Assembly: GCA_963703385.1 (NCBI GenBank)
Contig: OY969816.1
Coordinates: 2,976,001-3,040,000, forward strand
Direction: 5' to 3'
Source: Rhodoblastus sp963703385
GTDB lineage: Bacteria > Pseudomonadota > Alphaproteobacteria > Rhizobiales > Beijerinckiaceae
DNA: 64,000 nucleotides
The position numbers and the translations under genes were made by a program. Shown one piece after another: positions 6,511 through 14,575 of the stretch. The stretch's first letter is position 1. The number at the start of each line of letters is the position of its first letter. The notes under the pieces are model-generated. The model was given only the letters and a program-made list of their open reading frames with translations. It had not been told where the DNA came from and made no database searches.

Positions 6511-7833
6511 TCAGTCGGAAAATCCCCCCTGCCGCGCTTCCTGCAGCATGCTTGCCGCTTCCGCTTCGCCGGAAAGCCCCACCTTGAGCCTGTCGCGGTC
6601 GAGTTCGCCTTCCCATGCTGAAATCACCACGGTCGCGACGCCATTGCCGATGATATTGGTCAGGGCGCGGTTCTCGCTCATGAATTTGTCGATGCTGAAG
6701 ACGATGGCCATGCCGGGCACGAGACGCGGATCGACGGCGGCGAGCGTCGCCGCAAGCGTGATGAAGCCCGCGCCGGTGACGCCCGAGGCCCCCTTGGAGG
6801 TCAGCATGGCGACGCCGACGATGATGAGCTGCTGCTTGAGGTCGAGCGGAATGTTCAACGCCTGGGCGATGAACAGGGTCGCCAGAGTCATGTAGATATT
6901 GGTGCCGTCGAGATTGAACGAATAGCCGGTCGGCACCACCAGTCCGACGACGGGGCGCGAACAGCCGAGGTTCTCCAGCTTGGCCATCAATTGCGGCAAG
7001 GCGCTCTCGGAGGACGAGGTGCCGAGCACGACCAGCAGCTCGGCCTTGATATAGATGAGGAATTTCAGGATCGAAAAGCCAGTGAAGCGCGCGATCAGCC
7101 CCAGCACGACCAGGATGAACAGCGCCGAGGTGAAATAGAAGGTCGCGATCAGGCCGAACAGGCTGCCGAGCACGGTCGGGCCATATTTGCCGACGGTGAA
7201 GGCCATGGCGCCGAAGGCGCCGAGCGGCGCGGCCTTCATCACGATGCCGATGACGCCGAACACGGCATAAGCGACATCGTCGATCAGCCGGCGCAGCGAC
7301 GCCGCGCGCTCGCCCATCGCCATCATGGCGAAGCCCATCAGGATCGAGAACAGCAGAACCTGGAGAATATCGCCGCGCGCGAAAGCGCCGACGACCGAAT
7401 CGGGAATGATGTTGAGCAGGAAATCGACGGTGGAGAGATGCGACTGCGAGAATTTGGCGACCGCCGCGGCGTCGGCATGGCCGCCGAAGCCCGCGCCCGG
7501 CTTCAGGATATTGCCGACGATCAGGCCGATGGCGAGCGCGAAGGTCGAGACCACCTCGAAATAGACCAAAGCCTTGACGCCGACTCGGCCGACCTTTCTG
7601 GCGTCCTGGATATGGGCGATGCCGGTCGAGACCGTGCAGAAGATGATCGGCGCGATCACCATCTTGATCAGCTTGATGAAGCCATTGCCCAGAGCCTCGA
7701 CGCCCGGCGTCGTCGCAAAACCCGGAAAGGCCACGCCGACCACGACGCCCAGCGCGATGGCGCACAGGACCTGGACGTAAAGCTGGCGATAGAGCGGCTT
7801 TTTCGCCGGCGGCGCGGGTCCGCTGCTGTCCAT
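6511..7833 (-). CDS. dctA: Dicarboxylate:cation symporter, DctA/GltP family
   Basis: 440 residues with many hydrophobic segments. The hallmarks of the DAACS family are present: the serine-rich hairpin GTSSSESALPQL, the substrate/cation motif GYSFNLDGTNIYMT, and near the C-terminus AWEGELDRD as in DctA. It imports succinate, malate or fumarate (possibly Glu/Asp) with protons or sodium across the inner membrane. It starts 24 bases after the CBS-domain gene, so the two are probably one transcript. No dctBD sensor pair is adjacent. Confidence 0.85.
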   Translation of the reverse strand: MDSSGPAPPAKKPLYRQLYVQVLCAIALGVVVGVAFPGFATTPGVEALGNGFIKLIKMVIAPIIFCTVSTGIAHIQDARKVGRVGVKALVYFEVVSTFALAIGLIVGNILKPGAGFGGHADAAAVAKFSQSHLSTVDFLLNIIPDSVVGAFARGDILQVLLFSILMGFAMMAMGERAASLRRLIDDVAYAVFGVIGIVMKAAPLGAFGAMAFTVGKYGPTVLGSLFGLIATFYFTSALFILVVLGLIARFTGFSILKFLIYIKAELLVVLGTSSSESALPQLMAKLENLGCSRPVVGLVVPTGYSFNLDGTNIYMTLATLFIAQALNIPLDLKQQLIIVGVAMLTSKGASGVTGAGFITLAATLAAVDPRLVPGMAIVFSIDKFMSENRALTNIIGNGVATVVISAWEGELDRDRLKVGLSGEAEAASMLQEARQGGFSD

Positions 7834-7857
7834 TCGGTGACTCCTCGATCGGCGGCT

Positions 7858-8892
7858 TCAGCGCCCCCACACCAGCGACAATTCGACGTCGCCGGGAAAA
7901 CCGTCGGGGAAGGTCGCGATCCGCGCCGAAAGGCCAAAGCCCAGCGGCCGCAGCTCCTTGTCCCAGCGCCGGTAGAAATCCGCCGCCTTGCCGCACAGGC
8001 TTCTTGGCCATTCGGGATCGGGCAGGTTGATCATGCGCCCGTCGTCGTTGCAAAGCGCCGCCGGAAAGACCAGCGCCGTGACGCTCGCTTCGCCTCGCGT
8101 CGCGGCCTCGCGCGCCAGTGCGATGAGATGGACGAGTTCGCCATCGGTGAAACGTTCGGCCAAGAGTTTTCTCACCACATCGTCGCGCTTTTCCCGCGCC
8201 TGCTGCTGCGCGTCCTCGCGCATTTTCGACTTGCTGCGCTCGAAGGCGTTGACCAGCTCCTTGAGGCTCGCGGCGGTGACGGCGCCTTCGGGGGCCGGGG
8301 GCGCCGGCGGTGGAGCCGGAGGCGCCGGAGGCCGCGGCGGCGCGAGACCAAGGCCGACGTTCTTGCAGGCGTCCGCGAAAGCCTCCGCCGTAACCGGCGC
8401 GTTCGGCCGTTTCTCGGGTAGCGTGAAAAAGCGCAGCAGGTCGGCGCGGGTGATGACGCCGACGAGCTTGTCCTGCCGCGTGATCAGGATGCGCTTGACC
8501 CGATGCGCCGTCATCAGATCGGCGACTTCGGCCAGCGGCGCGTCGTGATCGGCAGAGAGCGCGGGCGCGGACATGACGTGGCGCACGCTCTCGCCTTCGC
8601 GCTCCAGCGCGTCGAGATAATCGGCGGCGACGTCCTGCCCGCCGGTCAGAATCGCCACCCAGGCTTCGCGCTGCCTCTGGCGGGTCGCAGCGTCGGAAAA
8701 ACGGAAATCGCTTTCGCTGACGACGCCGAGCGGACGGCCTTCCGAATCGACCACCGGCAGCCCGCTGACATGGAGCCGCAGCATCGCCTCGGCCGCCGTG
8801 CGGGCCGAATCGTCAGGCCCGACGGTGACGACCGGCGAGGTCATCGCGTCGCCTGCGCGCTTGTTCTCGATGGAGCGGGCGATGTCCAACAC
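7858..8892 (-). CDS. Tandem CBS-domain protein with unknown C-terminal domain
   Basis: 344 residues from a GTG start (GAGAGG five bases upstream). Residues about 12-60 (GDAMTSPVVTVGPDDS) and 105-160 (RHVMSAPALSADHDAP, DKLVGVITRADLLRFF) are two CBS motifs, which sense adenine nucleotides. A Pro/Ala linker (APPAPPPAPPAPE) follows, then a charged helix, then an ~85-residue C-terminal domain with FPAALCNDDGRMIN, PEWPRSLCG, LRPLGFGL and DGFPGDVELSLVW. That domain also forms the end of the 28372-28848 protein. It lies between nicO and dctA on the same strand; a regulatory role for the transporter is inferred, not shown. Confidence 0.75.
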   Translation of the reverse strand: MLDIARSIENKRAGDAMTSPVVTVGPDDSARTAAEAMLRLHVSGLPVVDSEGRPLGVVSESDFRFSDAATRQRQREAWVAILTGGQDVAADYLDALEREGESVRHVMSAPALSADHDAPLAEVADLMTAHRVKRILITRQDKLVGVITRADLLRFFTLPEKRPNAPVTAEAFADACKNVGLGLAPPRPPAPPAPPPAPPAPEGAVTAASLKELVNAFERSKSKMREDAQQQAREKRDDVVRKLLAERFTDGELVHLIALAREAATRGEASVTALVFPAALCNDDGRMINLPDPEWPRSLCGKAADFYRRWDKELRPLGFGLSARIATFPDGFPGDVELSLVWGR

Positions 8893-8942
8893 GGCGGCCT
8901 CTCGAACGGCTAGCGCGAAATCCGGCTAAGCTCCTGGCCGGA

Positions 8943-9956
8943 TTATACGTCCAATGCGCGAAAGGGAAATGGTTCAGGCGCCCCGCTGGCGACGAGGCCG
9001 GCGAGCAGCGAGAGGCCGAGACCCAGCACGACGCAGGCCGCCGCGACCTCGACCAGACGCCCAAAGATTTCGGCGCGGCGGCGCCGCGCGCCGAGCATCC
9101 GCGTCGCCGCGTTTTTCGCGATAACGGCGCCGGCGGCGAGCGCCGCCGTGGTCAGAGCCGTGCCCGCCGCCATGGCCAAGACCGCCCAGACCCCGACTGC
9201 AAAAACATTTTGCGCGGCGGCGAAGACCAGGACCAGCAGCGCGCCGGAACAGGGGCGCGCGCCGGCGGCGAAAACGGTCGCCACGCCCTGGCGCCAGGAA
9301 AAATCCCCGGCGAGCCGGCTCGGATCGGGTGCGATGCAATGGGCGCAATCGGGCCCGTGAGATAACGGTTGCGAGGGGTCGTCGCAGCGGAAACGCTGCG
9401 AGAGCGGGATCGGCGGCGCGCGCAGCGCCGCAAAGAGCCCCGCGCCCTTGCGCCAGACCAGAAAAAGACCGAGCCCGGCGATGAAAAAATAGGCCGCGAC
9501 CTCGACCGCATGAGTCGTGGCGATCATTTTTGTCGCCGTCGCGCCGAGCAGGATCGAAGCGATTCCGACGATGGCGATCGCCACGACGGCTTGCAGCAAG
9601 GCGGCCAGGGTCGCGAGGACCACGCCGCGTCGAAGCGCCTTTTCATTGGCGAGCATGTAGCTCGCGATCACCGCCTTGCCATGGCCCGGCCCGGCGGCGT
9701 GGAAAATTCCATAAGCAAAAGCGACCGCCGCGAGCGAGACCGCCGCCAACGGATTGGCCCGCGCCGCCTCCACCGCATGTTTCAGGGCTTCATAGAAATG
9801 AGCCTGCTGCTGCAACAGCCACAGGCCGACGCGCCCGACCTCGCCGACCGAGCCCTCGTTGATCCCGAGCGAAAACGGATTCTGCCGCGCGAATTGCGCG
9901 GCGGCCGGCGCGCAGAAAAAGCCCAGAACCGCGAGCGAATACGTGACCCGCTTCAT
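8943..9956 (-). CDS. NicO-family nickel/cobalt transporter
   Basis: 337 residues with signal-like N-terminus and about six membrane segments. FHAAGPGHGKAVIASYMLA and GARPCSGALLVL are family signatures. A central hydrophilic loop is rich in possible metal ligands (CDDPSQPLSHGPDCAHC). NicO/RcnA-type proteins import or export nickel and cobalt. The start overlaps the stop of the DUF1007 gene by 4 bases (9953-9956), a common pairing in proteobacteria. The direction of transport cannot be decided from sequence. Confidence 0.8.
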   Translation of the reverse strand: MKRVTYSLAVLGFFCAPAAAQFARQNPFSLGINEGSVGEVGRVGLWLLQQQAHFYEALKHAVEAARANPLAAVSLAAVAFAYGIFHAAGPGHGKAVIASYMLANEKALRRGVVLATLAALLQAVVAIAIVGIASILLGATATKMIATTHAVEVAAYFFIAGLGLFLVWRKGAGLFAALRAPPIPLSQRFRCDDPSQPLSHGPDCAHCIAPDPSRLAGDFSWRQGVATVFAAGARPCSGALLVLVFAAAQNVFAVGVWAVLAMAAGTALTTAALAAGAVIAKNAATRMLGARRRRAEIFGRLVEVAAACVVLGLGLSLLAGLVASGAPEPFPFRALDV

Positions 9957-10609
9957 GGGCAGGCCACGATCGTGCGCGGCGCCAGTTTGATGCCGAAATC
10001 CGCGCCGGGCGACAGGCCGGAGAAAAAGCTTTCGTTGAGCTTTTTGGTGTCGGGCTCGGTGAGCGGATCGGGCCGCATATTGTTCACCGAACAGCCGGCG
10101 GGGGCGTTCTGCAGAGTGACCGGATTGTCCTTGGCCAATTCGAAATCGACGAAATAGGTCGGATCATAGACCATGAAGACAAAGGGTTTTTTCGCCGAAA
10201 CCGGCTCTTTCAGCGGCAGAGTGAAGCGCAGGGTGACGATTTTTTTGGCGTCGGCGGTCAGTTCGTAATCCTGCGGCGGGCCGAATTCGTAATATTTCGG
10301 GCCGGTCTTGGCGACGGTGAAATATTCGAAATCTTTCAAGGACTCGACATTGGTCTTGGCGAGCGGCGCCAGCTCCTCCTTGGTCGGCGGCTTGCCGTCC
10401 TTGCCGAGCCCCTGGGTGGCGAAGGCGGAATACATTTCGTCGAACGTCCAGGTGTGACGAAAGCCGATGATCTTGCCGCCCGGCCCGAACAGGATTTTTT
10501 CTTTTGCCGTGACCCAGACATGAGGATGGGCCAAGGCCGGCGCCGCTGGCGGGACCATGGCCGCCAGCAACAGCCATGCTCCCGTCAAAACTTTTCTTTT
10601 ATCTGTCAA
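9953..10609 (-). CDS. DUF1007 periplasmic protein, NicO partner
   Basis: 218 residues if the TTG at 10609 is used; GGAG lies six bases before it, and no ATG gives a better N-terminus. Residues 1-25 form a signal peptide (LTGAWLLLAAMVPPAAPALA), followed at once by HPHVWV, the diagnostic start of mature DUF1007 proteins, a likely metal-binding N-terminus. The rest is strand-rich (FGPGGKIIGFRHTWTFDEMY). It is thought to assist the neighbouring NicO transporter in periplasmic Ni/Co handling. The start codon is the main uncertainty. Confidence 0.75.
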   Translation of the reverse strand: MTDKRKVLTGAWLLLAAMVPPAAPALAHPHVWVTAKEKILFGPGGKIIGFRHTWTFDEMYSAFATQGLGKDGKPPTKEELAPLAKTNVESLKDFEYFTVAKTGPKYYEFGPPQDYELTADAKKIVTLRFTLPLKEPVSAKKPFVFMVYDPTYFVDFELAKDNPVTLQNAPAGCSVNNMRPDPLTEPDTKKLNESFFSGLSPGADFGIKLAPRTIVACP

Positions 10610-10709
10610 AGAATCGCTCCGGCGGACCTGCGCTTTCCGTTTACACCAAACCCGCAAGTCTGGCGAAAACGAGGCGAAGCGGCGTGGTGAAGCGGAGGAC
10701 GATCGCGGG

Positions 10710-11408
10710 ATGACGGCTCCACTCAGGGAATTCGCTCCAAATCTTTGGGTCGGCGAGGGGCCGGTCGTGCCCTTTATCGGCGGCTTCGCTTACCCGACCC
10801 GCATGGCCGCGATCCGGCTTGCCGACGGCCGGCTGTTCGTCTGGTCGCCGGTCGCGCTGACCCACGCCCTGAAGGATCAGGTCGAATCGCTCGGCCAGGT
10901 CGCCTGCCTGGTCTCGCCCAATCTGCTGCATCATCTCTATCTCGGCGAATGGAAAAAGGCCTTTCCCGCCGCGCGCCTGTTTGCCTCGCCCGGCCTGAAA
11001 CGGCGGCGCAAGGACCTCGCCTTTGACGCCGAACTTGGCGACGCGCCCGACCCGCTGTGGGCCGCCGACATCGATCAGCTTCTGCTCAAGGGCAGTTTTG
11101 TCATGACCGAGGCGGTGTTTTTTCACCGCGCCAGCGGCACGGCGATTTTCGCCGATCTGATCGAAAATTTCCCCCCCGGCTGGTTTTCCGGCTGGCGCGG
11201 TTTTGTGGCGCGGCTCGACGGCATTGTCGCGCCCAATCACGGCGCCCCGCGCGAATGGCGCGCCTCGTTCCTACGCCGCCGCCTGGCGCGCGCCGCCCTG
11301 CAACGCATTCTCGACTGGCCCATCGAAAAGGTTTTGATCGCCCACGGCGATTGCGCCGAAAAGGACGGCGCGGCTTTCGTGCGTCGCGGTTTTTCGTGGT
11401 TGATGTGA
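10710..11408 (+). CDS. DUF4336 domain protein (metallo-hydrolase-like fold)
   Basis: 232 residues from the ATG at 10710 with GGAGG about 11 bases upstream. MTAPLREFAPNLWVGEGPVV, PTRMAAIRLADGRLFVWSP, LVSPNLLHHLYLGEW and APNHG are typical of DUF4336, a family with a metallo-beta-lactamase-like scaffold that lacks most of the canonical HxHxDH ligands. The enzymatic activity is unknown. It is divergent from the DUF1007-nicO genes (100-base shared control region) and convergent with the methyltransferase gene. Confidence 0.75.
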   Translation: MTAPLREFAPNLWVGEGPVVPFIGGFAYPTRMAAIRLADGRLFVWSPVALTHALKDQVESLGQVACLVSPNLLHHLYLGEWKKAFPAARLFASPGLKRRRKDLAFDAELGDAPDPLWAADIDQLLLKGSFVMTEAVFFHRASGTAIFADLIENFPPGWFSGWRGFVARLDGIVAPNHGAPREWRASFLRRRLARAALQRILDWPIEKVLIAHGDCAEKDGAAFVRRGFSWLM

Positions 11409-11438
11409 GCGGCGCCAATCGAAACAGCGGGGCGCTGG

Positions 11439-13034
11439 TCAGAAAAGCGACTTCTGCCGCACGTCCTTTTCCTTTTCCGGCTTCTTGAAGCCTTCGGTGA
11501 AGCCGAAAGGAATCTGCACGTTTCGGCCGTCGAAGAGATCTTCGATGGTGAGAATTTGGATTTTGGCGAATTTCTTGCCGCCGGTTTCATAGAAGCCGGC
11601 GGCGGCTTCGGCGACCATGTCGCGGGTGGGCGGGGCGAGGGTGATGAAAACGCCCATGACCGCCTTTTCGCGCTCCATCACGCCTTTGAGGTCGCGGATC
11701 ATCGGCGCGGAGACCTTTTCGCCGCCCTTGACCGAGACGATGGCGAAAACCGGCTTTTTCTCGGCGTCGCGGAAATTGAGAAAACCGTCGATGCCGCGAT
11801 CCGCGCCTTTTTTCCTGCCGCCCGCCGGCACGGCGCCGATCAGCGAGGTCGCCCACCATTGGAACTGGTATTTGTCGCGCGCGGCGAGGTCGCGCGCCCC
11901 GGCGAGGTCTTTCGGCGTGCCTTCCACCGTGAAGGCGATGCCGGGAAAAGCGTCCTTGAGGCGGCGCTCGATGAGGGAGATGGCGAGATGGGTGACGTCG
12001 ATGCCGATCCATTGCCGATTGAGCTTTTGCGCGGCGTGAACCGTGGTGCCGCAGCCGCAGAAAGGATCGAGCACCACATCGCCCTCGTTGGACGAGGCGG
12101 AAAGAATGCGCTCCAGCAAAGCGACGGGTTTTTGGGTCGGATAGCCGAGGCGTTCCTGGGCCATTGCATTTATCGGCGGAATGTCGTCCCAAACATTCGT
12201 AATCGGCATACCTTCAAGCGTATCGAGAAAACGACGATACTGAATTCGGCCGTCAGGCTTTTTTGGAAACTCCAGCAAGCCTAGCGCGTCAGCCTCTTCC
12301 ATTCGTTCCCTTGACATCGCCCATCCATTTGGATGAGGTTTATATCCTTTGTATTCGTAAACCAGGTTTGGTCGCAGGCTCGGACTTCTCAAATCAGAAA
12401 GCCGATACACCCTTCCATTTTCATCTTTGTAATGATACTTTGTTTCTATATATTTTTGATCGTGTTCCCTAAATTGTTTCTTGAAAACATATTTTTCAGA
12501 TTTGCTAAAAAAGAAAATCTTATCTGACACATCAGCGAATTTGTTTCTTGCGTCGTTGTGCGATGTAGTTCGCTTCCAAACGATTTCGTTCAAGAAATTC
12601 TCTTTCCCAAAAATCGCATCCAACAAAATTTTCAGATAATGGCTCGCGGTCGGGTCGCAGTGCAAATAAAGCGAGCCAGTGGGTTTCAGCACGCGATGAA
12701 GCTCGATCAGCCGCACCGCCATCATGGCCAGATAAGCCATCATGTCATTCTCGCCCAGAAAGCCGTGGATGGCGCGCAGCATATTGGCGGCCTGCGCGTT
12801 CGGCCCGGTCAGAACCTCGTCAAAGGCCCGCGCCGCGTGGATGTTCCAATGCCACGTGTCCTCGAAGGCCTCGATCTGCGCCTGCGACTTTTCGCCCGAA
12901 GGCGATTTGAACAGCAGATTGTAATTGGCGTTGGAATTGAACGGCGGGTCGAGATAGACGAGATCGACGCTTTCGTCCCTGATGTGCTGGCGCAGCACGT
13001 CGAGATTGTCGCCATAAAAAAGCTTGTTGGTCAT
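11439..13034 (-). CDS. Site-specific DNA methyltransferase fused to Mrr-like nuclease domain
   Basis: 531 residues. Beta-class amino-methyltransferase order: catalytic motif YLDPPFNSNANYN (residues about 26-38) before the SAM motif DPFCGCGTT (about 320). Residues ~140-270 between them are the target-recognition region. A C-terminal domain from about 405 (GADRGIDGFLNF, FAIVSVKGG, MGVFITL) resembles PD-(D/E)xK Mrr-type endonucleases, so one chain may modify and cut DNA like a type IIG enzyme. The bases coding the recognition region (12290-12640) are strikingly A/T-rich against G/C-rich flanks, which suggests recombinational swapping. It is preceded on the same strand by the ApeA-like gene. Confidence 0.85.
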   Translation of the reverse strand: MTNKLFYGDNLDVLRQHIRDESVDLVYLDPPFNSNANYNLLFKSPSGEKSQAQIEAFEDTWHWNIHAARAFDEVLTGPNAQAANMLRAIHGFLGENDMMAYLAMMAVRLIELHRVLKPTGSLYLHCDPTASHYLKILLDAIFGKENFLNEIVWKRTTSHNDARNKFADVSDKIFFFSKSEKYVFKKQFREHDQKYIETKYHYKDENGRVYRLSDLRSPSLRPNLVYEYKGYKPHPNGWAMSRERMEEADALGLLEFPKKPDGRIQYRRFLDTLEGMPITNVWDDIPPINAMAQERLGYPTQKPVALLERILSASSNEGDVVLDPFCGCGTTVHAAQKLNRQWIGIDVTHLAISLIERRLKDAFPGIAFTVEGTPKDLAGARDLAARDKYQFQWWATSLIGAVPAGGRKKGADRGIDGFLNFRDAEKKPVFAIVSVKGGEKVSAPMIRDLKGVMEREKAVMGVFITLAPPTRDMVAEAAAGFYETGGKKFAKIQILTIEDLFDGRNVQIPFGFTEGFKKPEKEKDVRQKSLF

Positions 13035-13173
13035 AGCCGGGGCGGCCCCGCAAAAATTTCCGCCCGCAGGAATTGCCGGCCGGCGTCGCGATTGTCGCCA
13101 CGACGAAGCTGAATCGCAAGAGCACATGCTGCAAACGCCGGACGCTCCAACGACGATAAATTCGAACGTCCAC

Positions 13174-13216
13174 AGCCGTCATGGCTGGGTTTGTCCCCGC
13201 CACGCAGCTTGGCATC
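13174..13216. repeat. Short dispersed repeat fragment
   Basis: The sequence around CGTCATGGCTGGGTTTGTCC resembles a fragment found between genes across Rhizobiales (a 'CGTCATtGCCGGGCTTGTCC'-like consensus, from memory). It lies between the methyltransferase and ApeA-like genes. The rest of the 205-base gap shows no gene; a T-run near 13216 follows without a strong hairpin. Confidence 0.35.
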
Positions 13217-13239
13217 CTTTTTTCAATTCCATATCTGTG

Positions 13240-14568
13240 TCACGGAGCCTCGTGAGAGGATTGCTGCAAGGCAGGAGGGACAAGATCGAGCGGAACGAAC
13301 ATTCCATATCGATGCGCTGTGTTGATAAAGCCCATGGCGATCGAGCCACGATCAAAACCGAGAAACTTGAGAATATGAAATCGAGCCAAGGCGCAAAAGA
13401 AGCGCACGAGCACTCCCATCTCCTGCGCGACTTGCGCTGATATCTCTCGCCCTCGTCCATGGGGCTTCAAATTTCTCAGGTCAACGACGCGCTGAATATC
13501 TGGCCGGCCACGAAAACCATCAGAGCTCCACATTTCGGTTAGCCTTTCGATCCTATACTTCAAAATAACTTTTTTTCTCGCGCCTTTTTCAAAATGCGTC
13601 AGGTCGAAATCCTCCAAACACCCCAATAATTCCAAAAAACTATCTGGTACTCGCATGTCACGCATTTCTGCCGCGAGAACCATGTTCATTAGGTAGATTA
13701 TTGGATCATTTTCCCTTGAAAGGCAGAACTCCAACAGCGGCTTCGGCCCAACCGGCGTCGTTTTCTCAGTAAACATTCTCGTATAACGATCAGGTACCTC
13801 GGAAGCGGACTTCCATGCGGGAACAATCCAGGACTCTACAGTCACAGTCTCGTCTATGTTGTTCCAACACCGCGTCTGTGTTGTATGAAAATAGAAGACA
13901 GGCGTCTTTAGACGCGTCCCAATTAGGAAGCTAAAAGTGAACTCCAGCGCCAATTCGATCGCCATAATCGTCAGGTAATCAACCGCGTGAGGAAGGCTTA
14001 TTTCTAAAGCTGTATATTGCGTAAGCGTCAGCACATCCCCATTAAAGGGCGTCGAGACACCGACCAAAATTTCTGCCCGCGCACCGCCCGACAACGCGAA
14101 CTCTCGCGACACCGGTCCCGCAACATTTACGTTCAATGTAACGGCACCCTCACCTTTTTCAGGAGTTTTATGAAGAAGTTTCGGCGCGACCCAAGCGTGA
14201 AAAGAGGGCATTTCCACATAAATCCCCGTAAAGCAGCGCTCAGTTAAGCTCTCCAGATGCAAGTTTTTTAGAACCCCCTCCGCAACGACGCGAAAGCGCG
14301 CTCGAATCAGCTGGGCATTGACGCCAATTTTGCCGGGGCTGCATTCTTGAATAAATGGGCGTATCAACGTAGCTGGAGTTTGGTAATCGATAAAACCGGT
14401 TATCGTTTCCGCGCGAAAAGAAGAGTTACCATACAAGTCCGCCGGCGATGCAAAATTAATAGTATTTAAATAAATTCCTTTTTCTGGGTCATAACTCAGG
14501 CGAGCAGGCCATAATTCGTCGTCTTTATGCTCTATTCGAACGGCAAACCACTCCTCGAAATGCTCCAT
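13240..14568 (-). CDS. ApeA-like HEPN-domain protein, candidate anti-phage effector
   Basis: 442 residues. The N-terminal ~230 residues (EEWFAVRIEH, GFIDYQTPATLIRPF, SFHAWVAPKLLH) are strand-rich and resemble ApeA N-terminal domains. The C-terminal ~150 residues are helical and contain VDLRNLKPHGRG, which gives the Rx4H HEPN RNase motif (R about residue 365). ApeA-type proteins are abortive-infection effectors thought to cleave RNA after phage sensing. It is A/T-richer than the core genome, flanked by a modification/restriction gene and an IS element. The ATG at 14568 lies inside the IS target duplication, so the native promoter is now 1.26 kb away. Assignment is by motif and architecture, not by search. 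Confidence 0.6.
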   Translation of the reverse strand: MEHFEEWFAVRIEHKDDELWPARLSYDPEKGIYLNTINFASPADLYGNSSFRAETITGFIDYQTPATLIRPFIQECSPGKIGVNAQLIRARFRVVAEGVLKNLHLESLTERCFTGIYVEMPSFHAWVAPKLLHKTPEKGEGAVTLNVNVAGPVSREFALSGGARAEILVGVSTPFNGDVLTLTQYTALEISLPHAVDYLTIMAIELALEFTFSFLIGTRLKTPVFYFHTTQTRCWNNIDETVTVESWIVPAWKSASEVPDRYTRMFTEKTTPVGPKPLLEFCLSRENDPIIYLMNMVLAAEMRDMRVPDSFLELLGCLEDFDLTHFEKGARKKVILKYRIERLTEMWSSDGFRGRPDIQRVVDLRNLKPHGRGREISAQVAQEMGVLVRFFCALARFHILKFLGFDRGSIAMGFINTAHRYGMFVPLDLVPPALQQSSHEAP

Positions 14569-14575
14569 CGGTACC
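14566..14575. repeat. IS4-family target-site duplication, left copy (CATCGGTACC)
   Basis: Identical to 15840-15849 and directly outside the element's inverted repeat. It contains the ATG of the ApeA-like gene (complement of 14566-14568). Confidence 0.8.

Noticed and set aside
6155..8053. 632-codon minus-strand frame
   Set aside because: Out-of-frame shadow of dctA and the thioredoxin gene; composition is Arg/Gly/His with no motifs.
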